From positions 3,322,001 to 3,386,000 of the forward strand of contig NZ_CP076538.1 in the NCBI RefSeq assembly GCF_018885265.1: DNA of 64,000 nt. Direction: 5' to 3'. The notes below the pieces were generated by a model that searched no databases, was not told the DNA's origin, and saw only the letters and a list, made by a program, of their open reading frames with translations. The DNA comes from Amycolatopsis aidingensis (GTDB taxonomy: Bacteria; Actinomycetota; Actinomycetes; Mycobacteriales; Pseudonocardiaceae). Positions 24,172-34,113 of this stretch are shown piece after piece; positions within the stretch are counted from its first letter, which is position 1, and every line of letters begins with the position of its first letter. A program made the position numbers and the translations under genes.

Positions 24172-27100
24172 ATGTCGGACGATCGCAACCTCGTTGACTA
24201 CCTGAAGTGGGTGACAGCGGACCTGCACGACACCCGCCGGCGCCTCGCCGAGGTCGAGTCCGGCAGGCACGAACCGGTGGCCATTGTCGGCATGTCCTGC
24301 CGCTTCCCCGGCGGGGTGCGCTCGCCCGAGGACCTGTGGCGGTTGGTTGCCGACGGCGTGGACGCCATCTCCTCCTTCCCCGCCGACCGTGGCTGGGACA
24401 TCGAGGCCCTTTCCGGGGACGACCGCGGCCACAGCCGCACCCTCGAGGGCGGATTCGTGGACGGAGCCACCGAGTTCGACGCCGGATTCTTCGGGATCTC
24501 GCCCCGGGAGGCGCTCGCCATGGACCCGCAGCAACGGCTGCTGCTGGAAACCTCCTGGGAGGCGGTGGAACGGGCCGGGATCGACCCGGTCTCGCTGCGC
24601 GGCAGCAGAACCGGCGTGTACGCGGGTACCGACGGGCAGGACTACGCCAACCTCGTGCTGATGGCCACCGATCAGGTCGACGGCCACGCGGGCACCGGCG
24701 TCGCCGCCAGTGTCCTGGCCGGCCGGGTGGCCTACACGCTGGGCCTGGAAGGCCCCGCGATGACCGTGGACACGGCCTGCTCCTCCTCGCTGGTCGCCCT
24801 GCACTCCGCCGCGCATGCCCTGCGCACCGGGGAGTGTTCGCTGGCCCTGGCCGGTGGCGTCACCGTGATGTCCACCTCGCTGCGCTTCGCCGGTTTCACC
24901 CGCCAAGGTGTGCTCGCGGCCGACGGCCGGTGCAAGGCCTATGCCGATGGTGCGGATGGCACTGGCTGGGCGGAGGGGGTGGGGGTGCTGGTGCTGGAGC
25001 GGTTGTCCGATGCGGAGCGCAATGGGCATCGGGTACTCGCGGTGGTGCGGGGCAGTGCGGTGAACTCCGACGGTGCCTCGAACGGGCTGACCGCCCCGAA
25101 CGGCCTCGCCCAGCAGCGGGTGATTCGGCAGGCGCTGGCTTCGGCTGGGTTGTCGGTGTCGGATGTGGATGTGGTGGAGGGTCACGGGACTGGTACTTCG
25201 TTGGGGGATCCGATCGAGGTGCAGGCGGTGTTGGCGACGTATGGGCAGGATCGGGAGACGCCGTTGTTGTTGGGTTCGGTGAAGTCGAATCTTGGGCATA
25301 CTCAGGCGGCTGCTGGGGTGGCTGGTGTGATCAAGATGGTGCAGGCGATGCGGCATGGCCGGCTTCCGAGGACCTTGTATGCGGATGAGCCTTCTTCGCA
25401 TGTGGATTGGTCGGCGGGGAAGGTGGAGCTGCTGACCGAGCAGGTCGAGTGGCCGGAAGCCGGGCGTGCCCGGCGGGTGGGGGTTTCTTCGTTCGGGATC
25501 AGTGGCACCAACGCACACGTCATCCTGGAACAGGGCCCGATGCCGACCACTGTAGCGGACCCGGAGGTCGTGCCCGGCCTGGTGCCTTGGGTGGTGTCGG
25601 CGAAGTCGGGGGTGGCGTTGTCGGCGCAGGTGGAGCGGCTTGTTGGTGGTGTGGGGGATGTGGTGGATGTGGGGTGGTCGTTGGTGTCGGGTCGGTCGGT
25701 GTTCGAGCACCGTGCGGTGTTGCTGGCCGGAGGGGAGGGTCGCCCGATGGAGGTTGCTCGTGGGGTGGCCGGTGAGGGTCGGACTGCGTTTGTGTTTTCG
25801 GGTCAGGGTTCGCAGTGGTTGGGTATGGGTCGGGGGTTGTATGGGCGGTTTCCGGTGTTTGCGGAGGCGTTTGATGCGGTGGTGGCGGAGTTGGGTGTTG
25901 GGGTGCGGGAGGTGGTGTGGGGTGAGGATGCGGGGGCTTTGGTGCGGACTGGGTTTGCGCAGCCTGCGTTGTTTGCGTTGGAGGTGGCGTTGTTTCGGTT
26001 GGTGGAGTCGTGGGGGGTGCGGCCGGATTATGTGGTGGGGCATTCGGTTGGTGAGTTGGCTGCGGCGTATGTGGCTGGGGTGTTGTCGTTGCGGGATGCG
26101 TGTGTGGTGGTGGCGGCGCGGGCTCGGTTGATGGAGGGGTTGCGGTCGGGTGGGGTGATGGTGGCGGTGCGGGCTGGTGAGGGTGTGGTGGGTCCGTTGT
26201 TGGGGGAGGGGGTGTGGGTTGCGGCGGTGAATGGGCCGGGTTCGGTGGTGTTGTCGGGGGAGCGGGGGGCTGTGTATGGGGTGGTGGAGGTGTTGGCTGG
26301 GTTGGGTTATCAGACCCGGGAGTTGGTGGTGAGTCATGCTTTTCATTCGGGGTTGATGGAGCCGATGGTGGGGGAGTTCGCTCGGGCTATCGGGGGTATT
26401 TCGCCTGGTGTTGGGGAGGTTCCGGTGGTGGCTGCTGCTGATGTGGGTGAGGGGTTTGGGTCGGTGGGGTATTGGGTGCGGCAGGTGCGGGAGCCGGTGC
26501 GGTTTGGGGATGCGGTGGTGAGGTTGTCCGAGTTGGGGGTGTCGCGGTTTCTGGAACTCGGGCCGGATGGGTCGTTGTGTGCCGCCGTGCAGGAGTGCGC
26601 GCCTGAACTCGTTGCTGTGCCGGTGCTGCGTGCGGGGCGGCGGGACGAGGAGATGATGCTGCGAGCGCTCGGCGAGCTGTACGTGGCCGGCGTCCCGGTC
26701 GACTGGAAGGCGGCGTTCACCGGAACCGGAGCCGCCATTGTCGATCTGCCGACCTACCCGTTCCAGTCCGAGCGCTTCTGGCCACGTCCGTCCACAATGG
26801 CTGGTGACGCCGCGGGGCTCGGCCTCGTGTCCGCTGAACACCCGCTGCTGGGTGCCGCCGTGACCTTGGCCGATGACACCGGAACCGTACTGACCGGCAC
26901 CCTGTCCCGCATGAACCAACCATGGCTGGCCGATCATCAGGTCGGTGGCACCGTGCTGTTCCCTGGCACCGGTTTCCTCGAGCTGGCGCTCCGTGCCGCC
27001 GACCAGGTCGGCAGCGACCAGGTGGCGGAACTTACCGTCGCGGTACCACTGCTGCTGACCGAGCACGACCGCGTCGCGATCCAGGTGGGTATCGGCGCCG

Positions 27101-30100
27101 CCGACGAATCCGGGCAAGCCGAACTGCGAATCTACTCCCAGCCGGTGGACATCCTGGACGCGGAGTGGACCCTGCATGCCACCGGTCTGCTCACCGCCGG
27201 TGGCCGGACCACCCCCGAGGTGCCCGCAGCCGAATGGCCGCCTGCCGACTCGACCGAGATCGACATCGACGGCCTCTATGCACGGCTGGCCGAGAACGGC
27301 CCCGACTACGGTCCCGCGTTCCGGGGGCTGCACCGGGTATGGCGGCGAGGCCATGAGTTCTTCGCCGAGGTGGCCCTGCCTGAGCAACTCCGCGAAGAGG
27401 CGACGGGCTACGGGATCCATCCAGCACTGCTGGACGCGGCGGTGCAGGGCAGTGCCTTCGTCGAGGCCGAAGCAGGCCGCGGCCTGCTCCCCTTTGCCTG
27501 GCGCGGGGTAGAGCTGCACGCCAGGGGCGCATCGATGTTGCGGGTCACCTGGACTGTGGAAGGCGAGGAGGTACGGCTGACCGCCACGGACCCAGCGGGG
27601 TCCCCGGTGTTCTCGGTCGAGTCCCTGGTGCTGCGCGCGGCCTCGGCCCTCGGCTCGGCAGGCTCCGGAGGCCGGAACTCCTTGTTCCAGCTCGACTGGG
27701 TACCGCTCGAACCGGCGATGCCAGACGACGGCGCACGCATCGTTGCCTTTCCCGGCGCCGGGGACCTCGGCCTCCCTGCCCTCCCCGGATCCACCGCCGC
27801 CAGCCTTACCGAGCTCGTGGCCGCGCCGGAACCGGTTCCGGAGGTCGTGCTGGCCCCGGTGACCGGAGACCGGAACCCGGCAGGCGTGCGCGAGGCCACC
27901 GTCCAGGTGCTGGACCTGCTGCAACGATGGCTCGCCGAGGAACGCCTCCGCGCTTCCCGGCTGGTACTGATCACCCGTGGCGCGGTCGCCGGCGCCGGGG
28001 AACAGGTCTCCGATCTGGCGGCCGCCGCCGTCTGGGGCCTGGTGCGCTCCGCGCAGACCGAGAATCCCGGCCAGTTCCAGCTCATCGACATCGACGGAAG
28101 CACCTCGTCCGCCGAGGTGCTGACCGGTGCGCTGGCTACGGCCGAACCCCAGTTGCTGGTCCGGAACGGGAACCTGAGCCTGCCGCGCCTGGCCCACCTG
28201 TCCACCCCGGAGGAAGACATCGACCCCTTGCCGTGGGATCGGGGTGGTGTGGTGTTGGTGTCGGGGGGTACGGGTGGTGTGGGTGGTGTGGTGGCGCGGC
28301 ATGTGGTGTCGCGGGGTTTTGGTCGGGTGGTGTTGGTGTCGCGTCGGGGGTTGGGTGCTCCGGGTGCGGTGGAGTTGCGGGATGAGTTGGTGGGGTTGGG
28401 TGCGCAGGTGTGGGTGGTGGCGTGTGATGTGGGTGATCGTGGGGCGGTGGGTGAGTTGGTGGAGTGGTTGGGTGGGGGTTTGACGGCGGTGGTGCATGCG
28501 GCGGGTGTGGTGGGTGATGGGGTGGTGGAGTCGTTGGATGGTGGGGGTTTGGGTGGGGTGTTGCGGGCGAAGGTGGATGGTGCGTGGAATTTGCATGAGG
28601 CGACGTTGGGGTGTGGGTTGGCGGGGTTTGTGGTGTTTTCGTCGGTGGCGGGTGTGTTGGGTGCGGGTGGTCAGGGTGGTTATGCGGCGGGGAATGTGTT
28701 TTTGGATGGGTTGGTGTCGTTTCGGCGGGGGTTGGGGTTGCCGGGTGTGTCGGTGGCGTGGGGTCCGTGGGTGTCTGGTGTGGGTATGGAGGTGGATGGT
28801 CGTCGGGTTGGGGGTTCGGGTGTGGGTCGGGTTGGTGTGGTTGAGGGGATGGCGATGTTTGATACCGCCACCACCACCCACCACGAACTGGTCATCGCGA
28901 TGCGGATCAACGCAGCGCTGCGCGACCGCGAGTCGGTTCCCCCGCTGTTCCGCGGCCTGGTCCCCACCAGACGTTCCGCGGCGAACTCGAGCGCAACCGT
29001 CGCCACCAGGACGCTGCTCGACCGGCTTCGCGGTCACGACCCGGCGGAACGGGAACGGATCCTCACCGAACTCATCACCGGCTATGCCGCGGAAGTGCTC
29101 GGCCACGCCGACTCCAGCGCGGTACGGCCCGAGCACGACTTCCTCGAGTCCGGATTCGACTCGTTGCTCGCGGTCCAGCTGCGCAACAAGCTCGGCGAGA
29201 CCCTTGGCATGACATTGCCGGGAACTGTCATCTTCGACCACTCGAACCCGATGAAGCTCGCCGCCTGGCTGCACGATCAACTCGCCCACCACGCCGATCT
29301 GACCGGCCACGGCACCGGTGGCGGCACCCCCGAGGACAGCGTCGGACGCCTGTTCTTCACCGCCTTGCGCGGAGGCAAGCTCGCCGAGGGACTCGCCATG
29401 CTCAAGGCCGTGGCCGCGCTGCGGCCCACCTTCGAAGCGCCCGCCGAACTTGCCGACCTGCCCGCGCCCGTGACCCTCGCGGAGGGCACGGCAAACCCGC
29501 AGCTGATCTGTATCAGCTCCCCGGTCGCCGTGGGCGGCGTGCACCAGTATGTGAACATCGCGTCCCACTTCCGCGGGAACCGGAAGGTGGTGTCGCTGCC
29601 CCTGCCAGGGTTCGCCCCCGGCGAGTCGCTGCCCGCCACCCCCGAGGCGGCCACGAGGGTGGTCGCCGAGAGCGTGCTCGAAGCCAGCGACGGCGAGCCG
29701 TTCGTCCTGGTCGGACATTCCACCGCCGGGGTGGTTGCCGTCGCCGTCGCCGGCCTGCTGGAGGAGAACTGGGGCGTGCGGCCGGAAGGCATCGCGATGC
29801 TCGACACGCTGAGCCTGGAGTATGGCGCGGGCGACGCGACCGATTACCTGCAGATGGCGCAGGACGTACTGCGTGATGTCGACGCCGACGAGGCCGCGGG
29901 TGACAGCTCCCGGCTCACGGCGATGGCACTGTGGCTGAACAAGCTGCCGGATATGGTGCGGCATGCGACCACCGCCCCGAAGGTGCTGCTGCGCTGCGGG
30001 ACGGATACCGACGTACCGGACGAGCAACGTGCCTTGCTCGCGCCGGACGATACCGTCCGCTCGCTGGACGCCACCCACTACTCGCTGGCACAGGAAGACG

Positions 30101-30156
30101 CGGCCCTGACCGCGCGCACCATCGAGGACTGGCTGGACACGACGATCCGGCCATGA
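24172..30156 (+). CDS. Terminal type I PKS module with thioesterase: KS-AT-DH-KR-ACP-TE
   Basis: I chose ATG 24172 over GTG 24139 because AGGAAGGG (24156-24163) sits just ahead of it and the product then opens with a classic docking helix ([13 protein letters not shown]); 1994 residues. KS 24271-25540 (DTACSSS), AT about 25570-26790 (GHSVGE, HAFHS; malonyl), DH 26830-27660 (HxxxGxxxxP; DAAVQ), no ER, KR core 28231-28883 identical to the KRs of the previous gene, ACP about 29030-29280 (GFDSL), thioesterase about 29330-30153 with GHSTAG nucleophile motif (29713-29730) and a late His (THYS). DH plus KR without ER predicts a 2,3-double bond in the released chain. The thioesterase marks this as the end of the assembly line and most likely forms the macrolactone. 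It ends 20 bp from a convergent HNH gene. Codon use changes sharply to TTG/GTG-rich in 25130-26600 and 28231-28883. Confidence 0.95.
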   Translation: MSDDRNLVDYLKWVTADLHDTRRRLAEVESGRHEPVAIVGMSCRFPGGVRSPEDLWRLVADGVDAISSFPADRGWDIEALSGDDRGHSRTLEGGFVDGATEFDAGFFGISPREALAMDPQQRLLLETSWEAVERAGIDPVSLRGSRTGVYAGTDGQDYANLVLMATDQVDGHAGTGVAASVLAGRVAYTLGLEGPAMTVDTACSSSLVALHSAAHALRTGECSLALAGGVTVMSTSLRFAGFTRQGVLAADGRCKAYADGADGTGWAEGVGVLVLERLSDAERNGHRVLAVVRGSAVNSDGASNGLTAPNGLAQQRVIRQALASAGLSVSDVDVVEGHGTGTSLGDPIEVQAVLATYGQDRETPLLLGSVKSNLGHTQAAAGVAGVIKMVQAMRHGRLPRTLYADEPSSHVDWSAGKVELLTEQVEWPEAGRARRVGVSSFGISGTNAHVILEQGPMPTTVADPEVVPGLVPWVVSAKSGVALSAQVERLVGGVGDVVDVGWSLVSGRSVFEHRAVLLAGGEGRPMEVARGVAGEGRTAFVFSGQGSQWLGMGRGLYGRFPVFAEAFDAVVAELGVGVREVVWGEDAGALVRTGFAQPALFALEVALFRLVESWGVRPDYVVGHSVGELAAAYVAGVLSLRDACVVVAARARLMEGLRSGGVMVAVRAGEGVVGPLLGEGVWVAAVNGPGSVVLSGERGAVYGVVEVLAGLGYQTRELVVSHAFHSGLMEPMVGEFARAIGGISPGVGEVPVVAAADVGEGFGSVGYWVRQVREPVRFGDAVVRLSELGVSRFLELGPDGSLCAAVQECAPELVAVPVLRAGRRDEEMMLRALGELYVAGVPVDWKAAFTGTGAAIVDLPTYPFQSERFWPRPSTMAGDAAGLGLVSAEHPLLGAAVTLADDTGTVLTGTLSRMNQPWLADHQVGGTVLFPGTGFLELALRAADQVGSDQVAELTVAVPLLLTEHDRVAIQVGIGAADESGQAELRIYSQPVDILDAEWTLHATGLLTAGGRTTPEVPAAEWPPADSTEIDIDGLYARLAENGPDYGPAFRGLHRVWRRGHEFFAEVALPEQLREEATGYGIHPALLDAAVQGSAFVEAEAGRGLLPFAWRGVELHARGASMLRVTWTVEGEEVRLTATDPAGSPVFSVESLVLRAASALGSAGSGGRNSLFQLDWVPLEPAMPDDGARIVAFPGAGDLGLPALPGSTAASLTELVAAPEPVPEVVLAPVTGDRNPAGVREATVQVLDLLQRWLAEERLRASRLVLITRGAVAGAGEQVSDLAAAAVWGLVRSAQTENPGQFQLIDIDGSTSSAEVLTGALATAEPQLLVRNGNLSLPRLAHLSTPEEDIDPLPWDRGGVVLVSGGTGGVGGVVARHVVSRGFGRVVLVSRRGLGAPGAVELRDELVGLGAQVWVVACDVGDRGAVGELVEWLGGGLTAVVHAAGVVGDGVVESLDGGGLGGVLRAKVDGAWNLHEATLGCGLAGFVVFSSVAGVLGAGGQGGYAAGNVFLDGLVSFRRGLGLPGVSVAWGPWVSGVGMEVDGRRVGGSGVGRVGVVEGMAMFDTATTTHHELVIAMRINAALRDRESVPPLFRGLVPTRRSAANSSATVATRTLLDRLRGHDPAERERILTELITGYAAEVLGHADSSAVRPEHDFLESGFDSLLAVQLRNKLGETLGMTLPGTVIFDHSNPMKLAAWLHDQLAHHADLTGHGTGGGTPEDSVGRLFFTALRGGKLAEGLAMLKAVAALRPTFEAPAELADLPAPVTLAEGTANPQLICISSPVAVGGVHQYVNIASHFRGNRKVVSLPLPGFAPGESLPATPEAATRVVAESVLEASDGEPFVLVGHSTAGVVAVAVAGLLEENWGVRPEGIAMLDTLSLEYGAGDATDYLQMAQDVLRDVDADEAAGDSSRLTAMALWLNKLPDMVRHATTAPKVLLRCGTDTDVPDEQRALLAPDDTVRSLDATHYSLAQEDAALTARTIEDWLDTTIRP
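28231..28883 (+). repeat. KR repeat, copy 3 of 3 (653 bp, intact frame)
   Basis: The third copy sits in the last PKS gene and has the six-G run (28263-28268) that keeps GGTGGVGG in frame. It is the natural reference for judging the other two. The sequence before it (CATCGACCCCTTG) differs from copies 1 and 2, so the shared block starts sharply at CCGTGGGATCGG. Confidence 0.95.
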
Positions 30157-30176
30157 ACCAGGCCTTTGTCGCGGTT

Positions 30177-31427
30177 TCATACGCCCTCCTTTCCTTGTCG
30201 GTGCAGGAGGTTGCGTCTGGGTCTTCGCTCCGGGTCCAGGAAGGCCGGTGGGATGAATTCCGGCAACCCGTTGCGCATGCGGACTTGCCAGTCGGTGTGG
30301 TGGATGAGGTTGTGGTGGTACCAGCACAAGAGGGTGAGGTTGTATAGCGCTGTGGCCCCTCCGAGGGCCCAGGGGATGACGTGGTGGGCTTGGCATTGTT
30401 TGGGTTTTCTGCGGCAGCCGGGGAAGGTGCACCCGCGGTCCCGCAGGATCAAAGCCCTGCGGATGGCCAGCGGCACCGCGCGTGTGCGTTGTCCGATGTC
30501 GAGGATTTCGCCTTTGCCGCCCAGCACCGCGGGCACGAGGTAGGAGTCGCAGGCCATGCGCCGGATTTGGGCGGCGGAGTAGGACTCCTGCCCGTGCAGC
30601 AGCCCGTATCCGGTGCCGTGTTTCAAGTCCTCCAGGGTCACCGTGACCATGACGGTGAAGGGTTCGCCCGCCTCGGTGGGTCCTTCTTCGGGACATCCGG
30701 CCGCGACGCGCAGCACGTCGGCGAACGCGTCCCCTTGCCGCTGGAACTTGCTGCGCCGGTCGGGTTCGTCTGTGGTGCTGGAGGGTTTGGCGCGGGGTTC
30801 GATCAGCCCGGTGAGTACCGCGGCGGTTTCGGCGTCCAGGTCGAAGGTGCCGTGGAGTCGTCCGCCGCGGGTTTCGCGCCAGTCCAGGGAGCGTTCCGGG
30901 CGGGCGAGTTCGTCTTCGGTGGGTGGGGTGCCGTCTTGGTCCAGGCGGGCCAGGATCTCCCGGCCCAGGGTGGTGATGGTGTGGGGTTCGTACTCCCGCG
31001 CGGCCTTGGTCAACAGCGCCTCGGCATGCTCCCGGTCGGGCAGGCTGACCGGCTGCGGGAACCGGTCCACGGTGGCGCGGATGGTCTCGATGTGCTCCGG
31101 CCCGATCACCCCCTCGGCCGCGGCGGCGCCGACCTCGGGTAGGTCGGGTTCCAGGGGTATGCCACCCGGGCCGTAGCGCCGCACCACCGCACGGGCGTGG
31201 GCCACCCGTTGGCGGGCGTCAGACGGGTTGACCCGCAGGACCTCCCGGGTCAACGTCGGCAGGTCCCGATACCCCTTCTGACTCGCGGTGCCGCGCCCGT
31301 CCAACTCGGCCAGGACCGCCAGCTCCCGGGCATACAGAGCTCGCCGCTGCTGTTCGAGTTCGCCCAGCGCGGTCAGGAGTTCCTCCTCGCTCATGTGGGA
31401 GGTGTCGATGCCGAAGGTCCTGGTCAC
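30177..31427 (-). CDS. DUF222 / HNH-endonuclease-domain protein (13E12-repeat type)
   Basis: A 416-residue protein with a GTG start at 31427 (an internal ATG at 31394, MSEEELL, is a plausible alternative). The N-terminal two thirds resemble the DUF222 region common in actinobacteria. The C-terminus has an HNH-like metal site: CTFPGCRRKPKQCQAHHVIP followed by CWYHHNLIHH. The family occurs in many copies in mycobacteria and relatives; its cellular role is poorly defined. There is no sign of terminal repeats or of an intein around it. It is convergent with the thioesterase PKS gene and 59 bp from the next minus-strand gene. It is unlikely to act in polyketide assembly and may mark a recombination point in the cluster. 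Confidence 0.85.
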   Translation of the reverse strand: MTRTFGIDTSHMSEEELLTALGELEQQRRALYARELAVLAELDGRGTASQKGYRDLPTLTREVLRVNPSDARQRVAHARAVVRRYGPGGIPLEPDLPEVGAAAAEGVIGPEHIETIRATVDRFPQPVSLPDREHAEALLTKAAREYEPHTITTLGREILARLDQDGTPPTEDELARPERSLDWRETRGGRLHGTFDLDAETAAVLTGLIEPRAKPSSTTDEPDRRSKFQRQGDAFADVLRVAAGCPEEGPTEAGEPFTVMVTVTLEDLKHGTGYGLLHGQESYSAAQIRRMACDSYLVPAVLGGKGEILDIGQRTRAVPLAIRRALILRDRGCTFPGCRRKPKQCQAHHVIPWALGGATALYNLTLLCWYHHNLIHHTDWQVRMRNGLPEFIPPAFLDPERRPRRNLLHRQGKEGV

Positions 31428-31486
31428 AACCCCAGACTACCGCGACTTCGCTCATGTGTTCGAACACGATCGGGTGAAGGTAAGCC

Positions 31487-32272
31487 TCAACGGCACCGGG
31501 CGGTGACGATCCAGGCGCGGGAGTCGAACCAGACGCCGTCCTCCCTGGTGTGTGCGGCGAGCGTTGTGCGTAGCCGGGTGACCGCGCGCTCCGCGGCGGC
31601 GTGGTCCAGCCGCTTCAGCGTCTCGCTGGTGCAGGTGAAGCCATGGATCCAGGCGAGGGCGGCGGCGATGTCCGCCCCGTAGTAGACAGGCTCGTGTACA
31701 TCGGTGAAGGTGACCTCGGCGAAGCCCGCGGCTTCCAGGAGCTCCGTCACGGCCGGGGGATCGGCGAGTGAGAAGGGATTCAGTTCCCCCGCGGCGTCGG
31801 CTCCCGATGCGTCGGTTATCTCGAGCGCGCGGCGGATGGCGACGATCCATTCGTTGTGGTCGCGGGCTTGCCAGACCATCATCACCAGCCGCCCGGCTGG
31901 GCGGAGCGCCCTTCGGATGTTGGCGAAGGCTGCGGCGGGGTCGGCGAAGAACATCGTGCCGAACCTGCTGATCGCTAGGTCGAAATGGTCCTGCGGGAAC
32001 GGGTGGGTCTGGGCATCGGCGTGTTCGAAGGTGATGTTGCGGAGTTTCTCTGCACTGGCAAGTTGGCGGGCATGTTCGATAGAGGGTGCGGAGAGGTCGA
32101 CTCCGAGCGCGCTTCCTGCTCGGGCCTTGCGCGCGGCCTGCCGGGTCGTCTGTCCTGTCCCGCAGCCGATGTCGAGGACGTGCTCGCCGGACTGGATCCC
32201 GCACGCCCTGCGCAGTACTTCGTTGTGGCGCCGCAGCTCGGCGTCGAAGTCCGTTCGCGTTGCCGTGCTCAT
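31487..32272 (-). CDS. Class I SAM-dependent methyltransferase
   Basis: 261 residues. ATG at 32272 is preceded by GGAGGTCACC, a strong ribosome site, and overlaps the upstream stop as ATGA, so it is translationally coupled to the oxidoreductase gene. Motif I is VLDIGCGTGQ; the HADAQTHPF and RFGTMFF stretches fit the Methyltransf_11 (UbiE/SmtA-like) fold. The substrate cannot be read from sequence. It could methylate a sugar or macrolide hydroxyl, but it is co-transcribed with a luciferase-like oxidoreductase under a LysR regulator, so it may belong to a separate small pathway. Confidence 0.85.
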   Translation of the reverse strand: MSTATRTDFDAELRRHNEVLRRACGIQSGEHVLDIGCGTGQTTRQAARKARAGSALGVDLSAPSIEHARQLASAEKLRNITFEHADAQTHPFPQDHFDLAISRFGTMFFADPAAAFANIRRALRPAGRLVMMVWQARDHNEWIVAIRRALEITDASGADAAGELNPFSLADPPAVTELLEAAGFAEVTFTDVHEPVYYGADIAAALAWIHGFTCTSETLKRLDHAAAERAVTRLRTTLAAHTREDGVWFDSRAWIVTARCR

Positions 32273-33114
32273 GATGAGGTGACCTCCGCTGGGGTAGTGA
32301 TGGTGGGGCCGTCGCGGAGCACTCCCCGCACCTGGTCGAGCGTGATCGTCTCCGGTTCGAGTTCGGTCATACACCAGGTGGCGCCGGCGGCGACGTACGC
32401 GGCGGGATCGACGCCGGGTACCAGAGATATCGCGATGTCGAAGGGCGCGGTGGGGTCGGGGCGAAGGCCGCGGATCCGCTGCTCGATCTCCGCGAGCTGA
32501 TCGGGGTGCCGCACCTCGACCGGGAAGTACCCGTCCACGCATGCCGCGCGGTGCAGCGGTCCGCTGAGGCCCGCGTAACCGGCGGCCCAGACCGGCACGC
32601 GCGGCTGCTGAGCCGGGGTGGGCAGAAAGGCGAGATCGTCGATCACGTAGTGCGGTCCGCGGTGCCGCACGGGTTGCCCCGACCAGGCGGCCATCAGGAT
32701 GTCCATGGTCTCGTCCAGCATCGCGGCCCGGACCCGGTCCTCGATCTGCTCTCCGGTGCGGGCGAACTCCGCGCCGTAGGCGTCGCCGCCGAGCCCGACG
32801 CCCAGGGTCAGCCGCCCCTCGCTGAGCCGGTCCAGTGCGGCGGTCTGCCGAGCCAGCTGGGCGGGCCGATAACGCGGGACCGGCGTGACCATCGGGCCGA
32901 GCCTTACCGACTCGGTCGCCGCTGCGGCCGCGGCAAGGGAGATCCACGGGTCGGCGACCCGGGTCACCGGCGCGGACCAGGTGAGTCTGTCCCATACGAA
33001 GAATCCGTCCCAGCCTGCCTCTTCGGCTTCGGCGGCCAGCCGGGCCGCCAGGAGAGGATCGGCCAGTTCGTCGAAGAGCGGGACCCACAACGCGGATCGG
33101 GGGTTCGTAGCCAT
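32269..33114 (-). CDS. Luciferase-like (probably F420- or FMN-dependent) oxidoreductase
   Basis: 281 residues, ATG at 33114. The protein has the TIM-barrel luciferase-like pattern: GWDGFFVWDRL near the start, then AAAAAATESVRLGPMVTPVPRYRP with the usual RP-lAR, and RLTLGVGLGGDAYG. Members use reduced F420 or FMN to oxidise or reduce small molecules; cofactor and substrate are not decidable here. It leads a two-gene operon with the methyltransferase and is divergent from the LysR regulator, which probably controls it. Whether it serves the macrolide pathway is uncertain. Confidence 0.85.
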   Translation of the reverse strand: MATNPRSALWVPLFDELADPLLAARLAAEAEEAGWDGFFVWDRLTWSAPVTRVADPWISLAAAAAATESVRLGPMVTPVPRYRPAQLARQTAALDRLSEGRLTLGVGLGGDAYGAEFARTGEQIEDRVRAAMLDETMDILMAAWSGQPVRHRGPHYVIDDLAFLPTPAQQPRVPVWAAGYAGLSGPLHRAACVDGYFPVEVRHPDQLAEIEQRIRGLRPDPTAPFDIAISLVPGVDPAAYVAAGATWCMTELEPETITLDQVRGVLRDGPTITTPAEVTSS

Positions 33115-33141
33115 GCTGCTGACGCTAGAGGCGCCCTTTCA

Positions 33142-33173
33142 TCGTGAAAAGCGATAATTCTCGATGATTACGA
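33142..33173. promoter_or_regulatory. Two tandem LysR-type T-N11-A boxes in the divergent promoter
   Basis: TCGTGAAAAGCGA (33142-33154) and TCGATGATTACGA (33161-33173) are both TCG-N7-CGA dyads with the T-N11-A form known for LysR regulators. Their starts are 19 bp apart, on nearly the same helix face. They lie between the oxidoreductase start (33114) and the LysR start (33202), where the regulatory and activation sites of such a pair are expected. Position and symmetry are seen directly; binding is inferred. Confidence 0.7.
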
Positions 33174-33201
33174 TCGGGTCGCACGAAGTATCCTGGCCAG
33201 T

Positions 33202-34113
33202 GTGATCGACGTGGATCTTCGATACCTGACTACCCTCACCGCCGCCGTCGACGAGGGTTCCTTCGGCCGGGCGGCGTCCCGGCTCGGCTACGCGCAGTCC
33301 ACCGTCAGCCAGCACATCGCCGCCCTCGAGCGGGCGATCGGTGGCCGCCTCTTCGACCGCCCTGGCGGCCCGCGCCGGGTCCAGCTCACCCCACTCGGCG
33401 AGGTGGTACTGCCGCATGCCGCCGAGTTGCTGGCCAAGGCCGGCGCGATGCACGCCGCCGTGGAGCGGTTCAAAGCAGGCGAGAGCCGGCTCACGATCGG
33501 CACCTTCCAGAGCGTTTCCAACACGCTGCTGCCGGTTCTGATCCGCATGCTCCGCGACGAGTTTCCCAGCTGCGACATACGGCTTTCCGAGCAGGAGGCG
33601 GAGTTCCCGGACCTGTCAACCGTCGACCTGCTCTTCTACGACCTCCCCATCGACGACCCCGGCGTCGAACACGTCAAACTCCTCGACGACCCCTACCACC
33701 TCGTGGCACCCCGTGGGCGCTTTCCTGATGGCCCTGTCGATCTTTCCGAACTCGACGGGGCGCCGATGGTCGCCTGGCCGCCGGACTGCGCACAGCCTGC
33801 CCTGGAGGAGGAACTCGCCACCAACGGCATCCATCCCCGCATCGTCTTCCGCGCCGCAGGCAACGAAACCGTGCTGTCCATGGTCCGAGCCGGCCTCGGC
33901 TCGGCGATCCTTCCCAGGCTCGCGATCCAGGCCGCCGACACCACTACCGGGCGTGACCTGAGCATTCATGCGCTGCGTCCGCAGGTGGCCCAACGGGAGA
34001 TCTACTTGGTGCGCCACGCCTACCGCACTCCCTCGCCGCTGGCGGCCCGCGCAGCCCAACTGGCCGCGGAGATCGCGGCGAACCGCGCGAGTGGAGCCAT
34101 GCCTACCAGGTGA
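33202..34113 (+). CDS. LysR-family transcriptional regulator
   Basis: 303 residues, GTG at 33202. The N-terminal winged helix-turn-helix is typical (LRYLTTLTAAVDEGSFGRAASRLGYAQSTVSQHIAALE, written here only as landmarks: SFGRAASRLG, STVSQHIAALE, GRLFDR). The rest matches the effector-binding LysR_substrate domain. It is divergent from the oxidoreductase-methyltransferase operon and two T-N11-A boxes lie between them, so autoregulation and control of that operon are likely. Its 3' end overlaps the convergent P450 gene by 11 bp (34103-34113). No effector can be named. Confidence 0.92.
   Translation: MIDVDLRYLTTLTAAVDEGSFGRAASRLGYAQSTVSQHIAALERAIGGRLFDRPGGPRRVQLTPLGEVVLPHAAELLAKAGAMHAAVERFKAGESRLTIGTFQSVSNTLLPVLIRMLRDEFPSCDIRLSEQEAEFPDLSTVDLLFYDLPIDDPGVEHVKLLDDPYHLVAPRGRFPDGPVDLSELDGAPMVAWPPDCAQPALEEELATNGIHPRIVFRAAGNETVLSMVRAGLGSAILPRLAIQAADTTTGRDLSIHALRPQVAQREIYLVRHAYRTPSPLAARAAQLAAEIAANRASGAMPTR

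Noticed and set aside
30177..31427. Homing endonuclease or transposon
   Set aside because: No inverted terminal repeats, target duplication, intein or intron context; DUF222-HNH genes are common stand-alone genes in actinobacteria.
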